From Verrucomicrobiota bacterium (GTDB taxonomy: Bacteria; Verrucomicrobiota; Verrucomicrobiia; Opitutales; Seribacteraceae): a stretch of 38,656 bases of DNA. How positions within the stretch are numbered: the first letter of the stretch is position 1; the number at the start of each line of letters is the position of its first letter. Of the stretch, positions 1 to 9,600 are shown in pieces. The DNA lies in the NCBI GenBank assembly GCA_028343845.1, contig JAOLZO010000023.1, positions 1 to 38,656 on the forward strand, in the 5' to 3' direction. The notes beneath the pieces are model-generated. The model was given only the letters and a program-made list of their open reading frames with translations, did no database searches and was not told the origin of the DNA. The translations under genes were made by a program, and so were the position numbers.

Positions 1-231
1 CTGATCACTCCCCCTGCCCGGTTCGCCATTACGGGCCTTCCAATGTTTTTTAAAGTGAAACGCCCGAAGATCGGATACGTTCTCGTCCGCTTGAAGGATG
101 ACGTCCCCTCCCCGGCCTCCGTTCCCCCCGTTCGGACCACCAGCAGGCATATATTTTTGGCGAAGGAAGCTCATGCATCCGTCGCCGCCATCACCTGCCT
201 TCAGGAACACCTTTGTATCATCGTAAAACAT
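1..231 (-). CDS. obg: GTPase Obg (CgtA), N-terminal fragment cut by the left edge
   Basis: Translating the minus strand from the ATG at 231-229 gives 77 residues that run off the left end. They form the start of the glycine-rich Obg fold: [18 protein letters not shown] (residues 7-24) and [18 protein letters not shown] (29-46). The reading continues with [11 protein letters not shown] and NGEPGRGSD, all in the family order. Obg is an essential ribosome-associated GTPase acting in 50S maturation and stress control. The GTPase (G) domain is outside the window, so nucleotide-binding motifs cannot be checked. The gene lies 96 bp downstream of ahcY on the same strand. I see no terminator in that gap, so it may be read with metK-ahcY. 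No clear Shine-Dalgarno precedes the ATG. Identity is near certain; only the start could move slightly. Confidence 0.93.
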   Translation of the reverse strand, partial: MFYDDTKVFLKAGDGGDGCMSFLRQKYMPAGGPNGGNGGRGGDVILQADENVSDLRAFHFKKHWKARNGEPGRGSDQ

Positions 232-327
232 GAGCTATCTGGAAACGCAATCGTAGCCCGAAACAATCAAGGGGTCAACGGAGGATCGAAAAGGGATCCA
301 CCGGAAGCATCGGGATAGACCAACCGT

Positions 328-1776
328 CTAGTAGCGGTAGTGCTCGGGCTTGTAAGGTCCATCGACGGGTACGCCGATGTAGCCAGCTTGCTCATCGCTG
401 AGCTTGGTCAACTTGGCTCCAAGCTTGTCCAGGTGCAAACGGGCGACTTCCTCGTCAAGCTCCTTGCTCAACCGGTAAACGCTAACCTTGCGGTCCGGGT
501 TCTTGCGGATGTCGATCTGAGCAATGGTCTGGTTGGTAAAGCTATTGGACATCACGAAACTCGGATGCCCGGTTGCGCAACCCAGGTTGATCAAACGCCC
601 TTCCGCAAGTAAATACACGCTGCGTCCGTCAGGAAAGGTAAACCGGCTGACCGGACCTCCGGGAACGCTGTCGTCCTTGATGACTTCTTTGGTCACACCC
701 TCCATAGCCTCGAGCTGGGCAACCTGGATTTCGTTATCAAAGTGTCCGATATTACAAACGATTGCCTGATCCTTCATCTTGCTGATGTGTTCAGCGGTAA
801 TGATATCCTTGTTCCCGGTCGTGGTTACGAAAATATCAGCCGTTTCAAGGGCATCCTCAACGGTCGTAACTTGGTATCCGGACATACAGGCTTGCAAGGC
901 GCAGATCGGATCAATCTCCGAAACCATGACTCTTGCCATTTCATTGGCCAAGGAATCCGCAGAACCCTTCCCGACGTCTCCGTATCCACATACCATGGCA
1001 ACCTTGCCGGATATGAGCACGTCAAGGGCACGCTTGATTCCGTCCACGAGGGAATGCCGGCAACCATATACGTTGTCGAACTTCGACTTGGTAACGGAGT
1101 CATTGACGTTAATTGCTTGGAAAAGAAGCTTTCCTTCCTCCTCCATTTGAATCAGGCGGTGAACCCCGGTTGTGGTTTCCTCGGAAACCCCGATCACTCC
1201 GTCCGCAACCGGATGCCAATGACCGGGGCTTTCGGCATGCACTTTCTTGAGCAAGTCCTTGATGACCTGTTCCTCATGGCTTTCGGAAGAGGTGTTCACC
1301 CAATCGCTGCCATCTTCCAATTCAACCCCTTTGTGAATGAGAAGAGTGGCATCTCCGCCGTCATCCACGATCTGGTCGGGACCCGATCCATCGGGCCAAG
1401 TAAGGGCGCTGTAGGTGCAATCCCAATATTCCTCAAGGGTTTCCCCTTTCCATGCAAAGACCGGAACGCCTGCGGCCGCGATGGCTGCGGCGGCATGATC
1501 CTGAGTGGAAAAAATATTGCAGGAACACCAGCGAACGTCCGCTCCAAGCTCTACGAGGGTCTCGATGAGAACTGCGGTTTGGATGGTCATGTGAAGGGAT
1601 CCCATGACCTTGACACCCGCCAATGGCTTGGAGGGACCGTACTTTTGACGGGTTGCCATAAGGCCGGGCATTTCATGCTCGGCAATGGATATTTCCTTGC
1701 GACCAAATTCCGCGAGGGAGATGTCGGCAACTTTATAGTCGAGTGTGGGGGCGATTGTTTCTGTCATTGTAGTCAT
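328..1776 (-). CDS. ahcY: adenosylhomocysteinase (S-adenosylhomocysteine hydrolase)
   Basis: This 482-residue cytosolic enzyme reversibly splits S-adenosylhomocysteine, the product of methyl transfer, into adenosine and homocysteine. Visible family signatures are CSCN (84-87) followed by STQDHAAAA (90-98), the substrate and NAD-site stretch [14 protein letters not shown] (222-235), the NAD-binding glycine loop GYGDVGKG (264-271) and the invariant C-terminus HYRY (479-482). The length fits the longer bacterial form, which carries an insertion of about 40 residues compared with the animal enzyme. ahcY follows metK after 53 bp, so the two ends of the SAM cycle are probably co-transcribed. The spacer holds the palindrome CAAGCGCTTG (1793-1802), part of a weak hairpin with ATCCA/TGGAT arms. 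A second ATG three codons in (1767) is an alternative start; neither has a Shine-Dalgarno. Confidence 0.98.
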   Translation of the reverse strand: MTTMTETIAPTLDYKVADISLAEFGRKEISIAEHEMPGLMATRQKYGPSKPLAGVKVMGSLHMTIQTAVLIETLVELGADVRWCSCNIFSTQDHAAAAIAAAGVPVFAWKGETLEEYWDCTYSALTWPDGSGPDQIVDDGGDATLLIHKGVELEDGSDWVNTSSESHEEQVIKDLLKKVHAESPGHWHPVADGVIGVSEETTTGVHRLIQMEEEGKLLFQAINVNDSVTKSKFDNVYGCRHSLVDGIKRALDVLISGKVAMVCGYGDVGKGSADSLANEMARVMVSEIDPICALQACMSGYQVTTVEDALETADIFVTTTGNKDIITAEHISKMKDQAIVCNIGHFDNEIQVAQLEAMEGVTKEVIKDDSVPGGPVSRFTFPDGRSVYLLAEGRLINLGCATGHPSFVMSNSFTNQTIAQIDIRKNPDRKVSVYRLSKELDEEVARLHLDKLGAKLTKLSDEQAGYIGVPVDGPYKPEHYRY

Positions 1777-1829
1777 TAGTTATATAACGATCCAAGCGCT
1801 TGCGTGGATTGAAAGTTGATGCAATTTTC

Positions 1830-2999
1830 TTAACCGACCGCACCCTGAAGAGCTTCGACCTTGTCAGTCTGCTCCCAGGGAAGTTCGTTCTTACCGAAAT
1901 GTCCGTAATTGGTCGTGGTGCGGTAAATAGGCCGGAGAAGGTCGAGCTGGGCAACGATTTGCGCGGGCTTGAAGTTAAAAACCTGCTTGATCGCATCCTG
2001 AATCTTATCCTCAGGAGCTTTTTCCGTACCGAAGCAATCGATTGTGATGCTGGTCGGATTGGGATACCCGATCGCATAGGCAACTTGAATTTCGACCCGG
2101 TCAGCCAATCCGGCGGCCACGACGTTCTTGGCAACCCACCGGCTCATGTAGGCGGCGGAACGATCCACCTTGCTGGGATCCTTTCCGGAGAAAGCGCCTC
2201 CGCCATGCCGTCCCCAACCCCCGTAGGTATCTACGATGATCTTTCTGCCGGTCAGCCCCGAATCGCCTTGGGGACCGCCAATCACGAATCGGCCCGTCGG
2301 GTTGATCAGGTACTGAGTGGAATCATTGATCAAATCCGAAGGGAGGGCCGGTTTGATGATTTCGGATATAATGAAATTTCTAATCGTGTCATTGTCCGCG
2401 TCCGCCGCATGTTGAGTGGATACCACGACATTCTCGATCCCCACCATCTGACCGTCTTCGTACTTGAGAGCGACTTGGGATTTGCAGTCGGGACGCAACC
2501 ACTTGGCTTGTTCTCCGGCCTTGCGGATTTCGGCCATTTTTCGGAGGATCCGATGGGCAAACATGACGGGAGCCGGCATGAGCTCGTCCGTCTCGTTACA
2601 TGCATACCCGAACATAATTCCCTGATCACCCGCGCCCTGTTCGTCTGTCTCCTTGCCCTCGGCGGAAGCGGCATCGACGCCTTGACCAATGTCGCGTGAC
2701 TGAGCGGTCAGTTGGTTCGTGATGAACACGTGATCGGCATGGAATATGTCATCGTCATTCACATACCCGATATCGCGAATGGCTTCACGGACGACCTTTT
2801 CGTAGTCGAACTTGGCATCCGTGGTAATTTCACCTGCAATGGTCACGCAGTTGCTCTTTACGAGGGTTTCACATGCAACCCGGCTTTTGGGATCCTGCTC
2901 CAGGCAGGCATCCAGCACGCTATCCGAAATGGTATCGGAAACTTTGTCGGGATGCCCCTCGCCTACTGACTCTGAAGAAAAAATGAATGACTTTGACAT
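1830..2999 (-). CDS. metK: S-adenosylmethionine synthetase (methionine adenosyltransferase)
   Basis: The 389-residue protein makes S-adenosylmethionine from ATP and methionine in the cytosol. Seen are the N-terminal GEGHPDK motif (13-19) with the following [13 protein letters not shown] stretch, the adenosine-binding [12 protein letters not shown] (122-133), and the glycine-rich P-loop [14 protein letters not shown] (266-279). All three structural repeats are present and the length is normal, so the protein should be functional. It is the first gene of a metK-ahcY pair, possibly continuing into obg. Its leader (3000-3080) contains a perfect inverted repeat that could be an operator. I could not recognise a SAM or SAH riboswitch fold there. 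The product would supply methyl groups to the two methyltransferases of the polysaccharide cluster, but that link is only functional. Confidence 0.98.
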   Translation of the reverse strand: MSKSFIFSSESVGEGHPDKVSDTISDSVLDACLEQDPKSRVACETLVKSNCVTIAGEITTDAKFDYEKVVREAIRDIGYVNDDDIFHADHVFITNQLTAQSRDIGQGVDAASAEGKETDEQGAGDQGIMFGYACNETDELMPAPVMFAHRILRKMAEIRKAGEQAKWLRPDCKSQVALKYEDGQMVGIENVVVSTQHAADADNDTIRNFIISEIIKPALPSDLINDSTQYLINPTGRFVIGGPQGDSGLTGRKIIVDTYGGWGRHGGGAFSGKDPSKVDRSAAYMSRWVAKNVVAAGLADRVEIQVAYAIGYPNPTSITIDCFGTEKAPEDKIQDAIKQVFNFKPAQIVAQLDLLRPIYRTTTNYGHFGKNELPWEQTDKVEALQGAVG

Positions 3000-3045
3000 C
3001 CCTGCATTACAACAGGGACAATAATCTTAATCAAGTTTATTCATC

Positions 3046-3071
3046 AACGCATCATGATATGTTGATGCGTT
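3046..3071. promoter_or_regulatory. perfect 9-bp inverted repeat upstream of metK (candidate operator)
   Basis: The arms AACGCATCA (3046-3054) and TGATGCGTT (3063-3071) are perfectly complementary and flank an 8-base spacer, TGATATGT. A second, offset pair, CATCAAC (3043-3049) and GTTGATG (3061-3067), uses the same bases. The element lies between the rmlA stop (3081) and the metK start (2999), about 47 bases before the metK ATG. It has no T-run on either side, so it does not look like an intrinsic terminator. ArsR-family regulators of the SAM cycle, such as SahR in Proteobacteria, bind AT-rich palindromes in this kind of position. The assignment as an operator is inference. Confidence 0.4.
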
Positions 3072-3080
3072 ATGACGCAA

Positions 3081-3959
3081 TCAGTCGCGTTCAAGAATCG
3101 ACCGGAGGTAATTTCCGTATGAGGAGGATCCATGGTTATCGGCGGCCTGCTCAAGGCCCTCGGGCGAAAGCCAGCCCTTGCCAAAGCCAATTTCCTCAAG
3201 ACAGGCAATCTTCAACCCTTGCCGGCGCTCGATGATTTTGATAAAATCGGTAGCCGAGGCCAGGCTTTCGTGACTCCCCGTATCAAGCCAGGCAGTCCCC
3301 CGGCCAAGCACTTCGACCGAAAGTTGCCCGGATTCCAAGTATACCCTGTTCAAGTCGGTGATCTCTAGTTCTCCCCGTGGAGAAGGCTTTAAGGCCTTGG
3401 CATGGGCCGGCGCGTTGGCGTCATAAAAATAAAGTCCGGGAACGGCATAATTCGAACGGGGGTTCTCCGGCTTTTCCTCGAGAGAGACCGCCTGACCTTG
3501 CGCATCAAACTCCACCACACCGTAACTTGATGGATCTGCAACGTGATAACCGAATACGGTGGCGCCCTCAGTGCTCTCATCGGCGTCGGATAGAATCCTC
3601 TCGAGTTCATGGCCGTAAAAGACATTGTCGCCAAGAATCAAGCTGGAGGGCGAGCCATCAAGAAAGTCCTCTCCTATGGTCAGGGCCTGGGCCAGGCCTT
3701 CGGGATTGGGTTGCTCGGCGTATTCAAAACGCACCCCGAACCTGGATCCGTCTCCCAGAAGCTCCCTGAATGCAGATAAGTCCCTCGGGGTCGATATGAT
3801 CAGAATCTCCTTTATCCCGGTTAGCATGAGGACGGAAATCGGGTAGTAAATCATGGGTTTGTCGTAAACCGGCATGAGTTGCTTACTCACGGCCATGGTC
3901 AATGGATAAAGGCGGGTACCCGCTCCTCCAGCCAGTACGATTCCCTTGCGAGCGCTCAT
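3081..3959 (-). CDS. rmlA: glucose-1-phosphate thymidylyltransferase
   Basis: This is the first committed enzyme of dTDP-sugar synthesis. It joins dTTP and glucose 1-phosphate to give dTDP-glucose. The nucleotide-binding signature LAGGAGTRLYPLT (9-21) and the sugar-phosphate stretch SKQLMPVYDKPM (25-36) are intact, and GDNVFYGHELERIL follows in the right order. The 292-residue length is typical of RmlA/RfbA. The start overlaps the rmlB stop in an ATGA junction (3956-3959), which indicates translational coupling in an operon read from about 5.9 kb leftwards. Only 81 bases separate its stop from metK, and no terminator is visible, so some read-through into metK is possible. Assignment is firm; rfbA is the alternative symbol. 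Confidence 0.97.
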   Translation of the reverse strand: MSARKGIVLAGGAGTRLYPLTMAVSKQLMPVYDKPMIYYPISVLMLTGIKEILIISTPRDLSAFRELLGDGSRFGVRFEYAEQPNPEGLAQALTIGEDFLDGSPSSLILGDNVFYGHELERILSDADESTEGATVFGYHVADPSSYGVVEFDAQGQAVSLEEKPENPRSNYAVPGLYFYDANAPAHAKALKPSPRGELEITDLNRVYLESGQLSVEVLGRGTAWLDTGSHESLASATDFIKIIERRQGLKIACLEEIGFGKGWLSPEGLEQAADNHGSSSYGNYLRSILERD

Positions 3960-5011
3960 GATATACCCAACCTTTCCCTTTGATAGTTGCCTGACGTTAC
4001 GTTTTCACACCAAGTCGAGTTGTCCAAATACCAATCCACCGTTTGAGCTATTCCCTCTTCAAAGGAATAACGCGGTTCCCATCCGATTTCCTCTTTTATC
4101 TTCGAACAATCGATCGCATACCTGCGGTCATGGCCAGGTCGATCCTTTACGAAAGTCTTCAAATCAACGTGAGGGGCTCCGTCGGGACGCTTTTCGTCAA
4201 GCAAGGCGCAGATCGCATCAACGATTTGCAAATTTGTCTTTTCCGAGTTTCCTCCGATGCAATAGGTTTCCCCCAACCGCCCTTTTTCCAATACCGCGAC
4301 AATACCCGAACAATGATCCTCCACATGCAACCAATCCCTCACGTTCCCCCCGTCACCGTAAAGGGGGAGGTTCTTTCCCTCGCAAGCATTTAGAATCATC
4401 AGCGGGATGAGTTTCTCAGGGAACTGAAAGGGGCCGTAATTATTCGAGCAGTTAGTCGTCAGAACAGGAAAACCATAAGTATGAAAATAGGCCCGGACGA
4501 GATGATCGGCACCTGCCTTGGAGGCCGAGTAGGGACTATTCGGAGCGTAAGGGGTTTTCTCGCAGAACGCAGGATCTTCAGGACCTAGGCTTCCGTAAAC
4601 CTCATCCGTGGAAACATGCAGAAAACGGAAGGATTCCTTCTCTTGAGGAGTAAGTTCGGCAAAGAACTTCCTGGACGCCTCGAGTAAGCGGAGGGTACCA
4701 AGGACATTTGTTTCAATGAAAGGTTCGGGCCCGTCAATGGAACGATCGACATGGCTCTCGGCGGCAAAGTTAACAACCGTATCCGGCATATTTTCATCAA
4801 GGAGTCGCGAAACCAGTCCCTCATCGCCAATATCACCGGTTACGGCTTGATATCTCTCGTCTTTCTCCAGACCAGCCAAGTTCTCAGGGTTTCCCGCGTA
4901 GGTTTGCTTATCAAGATTGATTACCCTCAAGCCCCGAGCCAAACCAAAAAGCATCCGGATGAAATTTGACCCGATAAAACCCAAGCCTCCAGTCACCAGC
5001 ACGGTTTTCAT
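3956..5011 (-). CDS. rmlB: dTDP-glucose 4,6-dehydratase
   Basis: The enzyme converts dTDP-glucose to dTDP-4-keto-6-deoxyglucose, the branch point to rhamnose and other 6-deoxy sugars. It is an extended short-chain dehydrogenase. Seen are the NAD loop TGGLGFIGSN (7-16), the TDE catalytic triplet (135-137, in HVSTDEVYG) and the active-site YSASK (161-165). The 351-residue length is normal. The gene sits between the reductase-like gene (a single-base gap) and rmlA (4-base overlap), so all three are one transcription unit. Its product is the substrate expected for the neighbouring epimerase/reductase-like protein. No CDP-glucose 4,6-dehydratase is present in the window, but this protein's best match by motif is the dTDP enzyme. 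Confidence 0.97.
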   Translation of the reverse strand: MKTVLVTGGLGFIGSNFIRMLFGLARGLRVINLDKQTYAGNPENLAGLEKDERYQAVTGDIGDEGLVSRLLDENMPDTVVNFAAESHVDRSIDGPEPFIETNVLGTLRLLEASRKFFAELTPQEKESFRFLHVSTDEVYGSLGPEDPAFCEKTPYAPNSPYSASKAGADHLVRAYFHTYGFPVLTTNCSNNYGPFQFPEKLIPLMILNACEGKNLPLYGDGGNVRDWLHVEDHCSGIVAVLEKGRLGETYCIGGNSEKTNLQIVDAICALLDEKRPDGAPHVDLKTFVKDRPGHDRRYAIDCSKIKEEIGWEPRYSFEEGIAQTVDWYLDNSTWCENVTSGNYQRERLGIS

Positions 5012-5012
5012 A

Positions 5013-5900
5013 CTAAAATACTAAACATCCTTGCTTCATCTTCCGCAGGCTATCTCTTACCGCTTCCTCGACCGGTCGCATTCCCACACCCGCTTGCTCG
5101 GATTTTGTCGTATCAAGCACGCAATTCGAGCGAGGAGTCGAGACGGCTCTATCCATAAAATCAGTCTCATCCTGAAAAAAGGAAAATTCCTTATCCGTCA
5201 CTCCTTCCTCATGCATCCAGTTGGTAATCTGTCTGGTCGTAATCGATCCTTGGTTGGTCAAATTGTATATTCCCGGTTGGAGTTTCAACTCGAAGCATTT
5301 CAGGCAAGACTCCACAAATTCATCCATGTGAGAAATTGAGTTTTCAGCCTCCAGAAGATTCTCGTAATGCAAGAGCTTTTGTAGATAATTTCTACGATTG
5401 GCCTCTTCGTTAAAGGGAATTCGCAAGCGCCAAACGTAAGAATTCTCATCCCCCTCCAAAACCTCCTCGCCCAAGGCCTTGGTTCCGCTGTAAAAGCTGC
5501 AGGGAGGGTGACTGAAACAAAAATTCGGCTCGTCTTCCTCTTTCCAACCCCCTCCCCCGGGTCTTTCTCCCGAGTAAATGCAACCGCTGGAAACATGTCC
5601 CCATTTGATTCCGAGATCCTCACAAACCTCCCGGATCCGACCGGGTAAAACCGCATTGCCGAACAAGCACTCGGATTTTTCAGACTCACAAGCATCAACG
5701 TTCGGCTTTCCGGTGTAGCCAGCGGCATTGATTAAAAATTCCGGTTTGTTATCGCGGCACCAAGAGGACAAAGAATCGACCTCGGAGTAATTAACTTCGC
5801 TCCTGGAAAGACCTAGAACACTCCAGCCTCGGCGTTCGATTCCGCGAACGAAATGCGAGCCCAAATAACCATTGTATCCCAAGACTGCGACAGTATGCAT
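5013..5900 (-). CDS. NRS/ER-like dTDP-4-keto-6-deoxyglucose 3,5-epimerase/4-reductase (predicted)
   Basis: This 295-residue SDR would finish dTDP-L-rhamnose synthesis. The N-terminus has the cofactor loop GYNGYLG (8-14) and the SDR tyrosine/lysine pair is YSGTK (137-141). From memory, several stretches follow the plant bifunctional UDP-4-keto-rhamnose 3,5-epimerase/4-reductase (NRS/ER, the C-terminal part of RHM): NAAGYTGKPNVDACES (58-73), GCIYSG (106-111), EEDEPNF (121-127), GIYNLTNQGSI (210-220) and PRSN (256-259). Bacterial RmlD does not normally carry the GCI cysteine or the PRSN block. It is the first gene of the rml operon. I chose the ATG at 5900; an upstream in-frame TTG at 5912 adds only four residues. 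A plain RmlD-type reductase is the alternative. Confidence 0.75.
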   Translation of the reverse strand: MHTVAVLGYNGYLGSHFVRGIERRGWSVLGLSRSEVNYSEVDSLSSWCRDNKPEFLINAAGYTGKPNVDACESEKSECLFGNAVLPGRIREVCEDLGIKWGHVSSGCIYSGERPGGGGWKEEDEPNFCFSHPPCSFYSGTKALGEEVLEGDENSYVWRLRIPFNEEANRRNYLQKLLHYENLLEAENSISHMDEFVESCLKCFELKLQPGIYNLTNQGSITTRQITNWMHEEGVTDKEFSFFQDETDFMDRAVSTPRSNCVLDTTKSEQAGVGMRPVEEAVRDSLRKMKQGCLVF

Positions 5901-6223
5901 TACAACATCCAAACTTACTGAATTTGCAACCGCCTGACAACATATAACTCCCGAAGTTTCAATTGCGGATGAATCATGGCATCAGATACAAACTACTAAT
6001 TCGATTAACGAAAGATTACAAAGGTGCTGTGGTCTGATTCGTCTCAATAAAGGATGGGAACCCCCAAACTCTTTTAGATGCGTTTTAGTAGCAAAATCAG
6101 CTTATGTGCCAAATATGTAAAGAAAGCGCAAATTTACTAGCCTTGTTTATGGAATTAATTTGAGAAGGGCAATCAAAGCTGAGAAGTCAAATTTCACTTT
6201 CTTAAACTAGCAATAGATCAGTC
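5901..6223. other. AT-rich divergent intergenic region upstream of the rml operon
   Basis: This stretch separates the leftward rml operon from the rightward gene remnant at 6224. It must hold the promoter of the rml operon, but I could not settle on a convincing -35/-10 pair on either strand. No open frame with protein-like composition, RNA gene or strong hairpin was seen. Base composition shifts here from the more balanced rml genes to the AT-rich polysaccharide locus. Confidence 0.4.
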
Positions 6224-6590
6224 ATGAGAACTTTTAAAACAACCTTCCTGTTTGCTGCATTCACCCTATTCCTTTTGGAGGCATCAAAAGCTTCGTCGAA
6301 GCAGTCCCCTTCACTTCCCGAATCTACGGAACTTTTCAAGGAGTGGATCGCCATGAAAAACTTCTTTCCAAAGAAAATTCGGATTGGGAGCTTGCGAAAA
6401 ATTACATGCAAGATCTTATCGAGCTACTTTCCGAGGAACGTTCGTCCATTGACGAAAAACTCTAAGAATTGGAAAAGGATAATTCCGCAGGTGAAGAGGC
6501 TCAAATCAAACTGGGTATTACACGGTTCGGGGATTTTGCACCGGTGGCCTTACCGGAGTAGGACGCGTTGGTATCAACAAGGTCGAATAA
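6224..6590 (+). pseudogene. decayed small secreted-protein gene with a GVGRVGI-type tail
   Basis: Three pieces in three frames suggest a broken gene. From the ATG at 6224 the first frame gives a signal-peptide-like start (MRTFKTTFLFAAFTLFLL). The next frame, open from about 6290, reads a charged helical stretch including GVDRHEKLLSK and DLIELLSEERSSIDEKL. It then meets a TAA (6463-6465) and continues as ELEKDNSAGEEAQIKLG. The third frame, from about 6515, gives YTVRGFCTGGLTGVGRVGIN and stops at 6588-6590. That tail closely matches the C-terminus of the secreted protein at 19354-20544 (YTARVYGVNGAVGIGRVGID). A terminator follows after 20 bases. Two frameshifts and one stop explain everything; chance similarity of the tail is the alternative. 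The helical part is not a family I recognise. Confidence 0.55.
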
Positions 6591-6610
6591 AGACTTTAAC
6601 TCAACTCAAT

Positions 6611-6643
6611 AAAAAAGGCCTCGCATCGCGAGGCCTTTTTTTT
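6611..6643 (+). terminator. strong intrinsic terminator (A-run, GC stem, T-run)
   Basis: Stem GGCCTCGC (6617-6624) pairs perfectly with GCGAGGCC (6628-6635) around the 3-base loop ATC. Six A's precede it and eight T's follow (6636-6643), so it should work on both strands. It lies 20 bases after the stop of the gene remnant. It is also only 34 bases before the start of the following glycosyltransferase gene. Confidence 0.92.
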
Positions 6644-6677
6644 GTATCCATGGAGTGCCTATTACCGTCACATATAT

Positions 6678-9600
6678 ATGCTTACGATCTCAACAAGGCC
6701 CATAATTCTAACGGGAAGCAAAACCTTCCAAGCAAAGCTTGCAAAGTCCGATTTTGATCATATCGAACCGAATTATATTATTACTAAATGCAACGGAAAG
6801 CATACTTATCGGACATATGAAGAAAACGGTTTATACGATGTATCCGTTAAACTAAAAAAGGCGATTAGCTTTGTTAAAATTTACGTTAAAAGCGACACCC
6901 ATACGTACTTACTCCACAAAAAGATAATACTCTCCTTAAGATTCTCCATACCATCTTTTTACAGATTCTGGGAAAAAAAATCGATCTCCATAAATCCTGA
7001 GTCACTGCTCATCATGACAAACAGGAATCTTTTGGAATTTAAACTTACTCAAAAAGACAAAGGCAATGATCAAAAGAAATTTTTGGTTTCAGTTGGAAAT
7101 ACGCAGAAATTCTTCGATTCCACAAATCATCAAAACATGGATATCGGAGTAAAGATAGGCAAAGGCTTCAAGCTTATTAAGTTTTTTTCAATAGACTCGG
7201 ATTTCAACAAATCCTTCATTGGTTTCAGATTGGCCATTCGAAACAAATTTTCATCAGATTCCAAACTCCACCCAAGTCACTTCAATAGCTTCTCGAAATG
7301 GAATAATATCTATTCCAAGATTAATAAGAAAATAAACATACCTGTATCTGATCTAAAGTACGCTGTAATAATTAATGCAAAAAACTGTAATTATGAGCAA
7401 ATAAAGGATTGCATGGAGGTTTATTCCAATCAAATTCACAAAAATTTCGAAATCATTCTATTTAGCGAATGCAATGATATCAAAAAGCATTTTTACGATT
7501 TTAAAATCAAGTTCGTTCACTGTAGGCATGACTTTCGATTGGAATGGAGCAAAATCGAAAAAAAATTCCTCCAGGAATATGATTTTTCATTTTGGACTGA
7601 TGCCCAAACCAAAATTCCACAGGATTTTTTTGTAGCAATAAATGAAAGACTAAATGGGGAACCCTATGACTTTTTTTATTTCGACTCCCTTTATTCCAAG
7701 GGAGACGATTCGTCTTACGAATTCAGGCATAATTTTGACAAGATTTTCGCACTTCAACGAAATTGCATTGGATCCTCCTATGTCATAAAATCATCTCTGC
7801 TCGAACAGAATAAGGAATTGGATCCTCATTCCCTGAGTGACACTTATAAATACTTTATAAGCGAGAAAGCGTTGATTGAAGCAGACCGAATATGCCATTT
7901 ACCTTTAATCTTAAGGGAACGCAAAAGGGTTAATTGCGAGTACAACAGGGACAAAGTCGATCTTGCTGAACTTAAATCGTTACCAGAACAGAATTTGCAA
8001 TTCCAACAGAATCGTGGAGCAATTTCCCTGGAACCCAAATTACCTCATGCCCTTCCTCTGATCAGTTTGGTTGTGCCTTCTCCCGGAAACCTCGAATACT
8101 TGCTCCCATTTTTGGAATCACTTTCCAAGAGAACGGACTATAAGAATTTTGAACTTATATTGACGATCGAGGAAGATGATTACAATAGGGCAAAGGCCCA
8201 ACTGCCCTTGGATGAACTACAATTGCCCGATATCGTTATCGTACGGCATAAATTCAAAGTTTTTAATTATTCCAAGATAATCAACAACGCATTAACACAC
8301 TGCCAAGGCGAATATATTTGCCTATTAAACGACGATCTAGTGTTCACGAACCCAACTTGGTTATCAGAAATGCTAAGATGGCTGGACTTCGAAAATACCG
8401 GGATCGTAGGGGCCCTATTGCTATATCCAAATCGAAAGATTCAGCATGCAGGCATAACACTTGGGATCAATGGTCTATGCGAACACGCCGAGAAAGGATT
8501 TAACTCCTTAAGATGCCCCAAAACCCATCATCTTACAAAATACGCCCACAGTATCACAGCCGTTACCGGAGCATGCCTTCTTGCCAAAAGAAATACCTTC
8601 GATCAACTCAATGGCCTCGATGAGAAATTTGCAGAAGCATACAACGACGTCGATTTCTGCCTCAGAGCGCGTGCAATCGGTATGAACGTAGTTCTGTCCA
8701 CGAAATCAAAAATTTACCATCATGAATCCGTAAACCTCGGTCCTCCCTTGGCCCGGAAAAGAATTTCAACCTTTCAAAAGGAGGTTTCCCTTTTCTTAAA
8801 AAGATACGCCGAGCTCACGAAAAAAGACAATTTCTACTCAGCTAATCTTTCGCGAGAAACTCCTCACCTTGAATTGGCATACCCACCGAACAATCGATTC
8901 TACTGGAGAGAAAACAGTCCAGGCGTCGCCCCGGACAGGGTTCCCTTAAACGAATGGTCAATGCCATTGCCTCTCAACTTGGATAAAGTTTGTATTTTCT
9001 CCCATTTTGATCCGGATCGGATCGTTGATGATCACGTAATTGCTTATCTTGACTCCATTAAGAAATACGGCTGGTCCATTGTATTCGTCACAAGTTGCGG
9101 AACACTGATGAAGAAAGAAAGAGACAAGTTAAGTCAATTGGCATCCGTTTTGATTGGTACTCGTGGAGAGGGAAGGGACTGGGGAAACTACTCCATAGGA
9201 TATGCAAGATCCAGAAAAACAGGTCCCATTAAGAACCTTTTGCTCGCAAACGACAGTGTTTATGGACCCATCGGTGATCTTTTCGACTTTTTTAAATTCA
9301 GCGAAAATTCCAAAGCAGATATGATTGGGATGACAAACTCCCTTCAATATGGAAACCACTTGCAAAGTTACTTTATCTTATGCAAAGAAAATTTATGTTC
9401 GCACAAACTTTTTGAGCACTTTTGGAACACTTTCCATTACCAAAGTGAAAAAGATGAGATAATCTACAAAAATGAAATTGGGTTCTCTCAGCTCTTTACC
9501 CGTTATGGATTTAAGATTGAAGCTTTCTATGATTACGAAAGGCTGATTTCTGAGACAATAGAAAATAAATCATCAGGTTACCAACTGTTAGAGAAAGGAC

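Noticed and set aside
43-318. Plus-strand open frame of 91 codons at the left edge
   Set aside because: The opposite strand encodes the unmistakable N-terminus of Obg here; the plus-strand product has no protein-like features.
742-2699. Long plus-strand open frames opposite ahcY (742-1779) and metK (1800-2699)
   Set aside because: They mirror strongly conserved genes, lack known motifs and result from codon bias on the other strand.
3000-3080. SAM or SAH riboswitch before metK
   Set aside because: I could not find the conserved core sequences or the multi-helix layout of known classes; the only strong element is a simple inverted repeat. A covariance-model scan would settle it.
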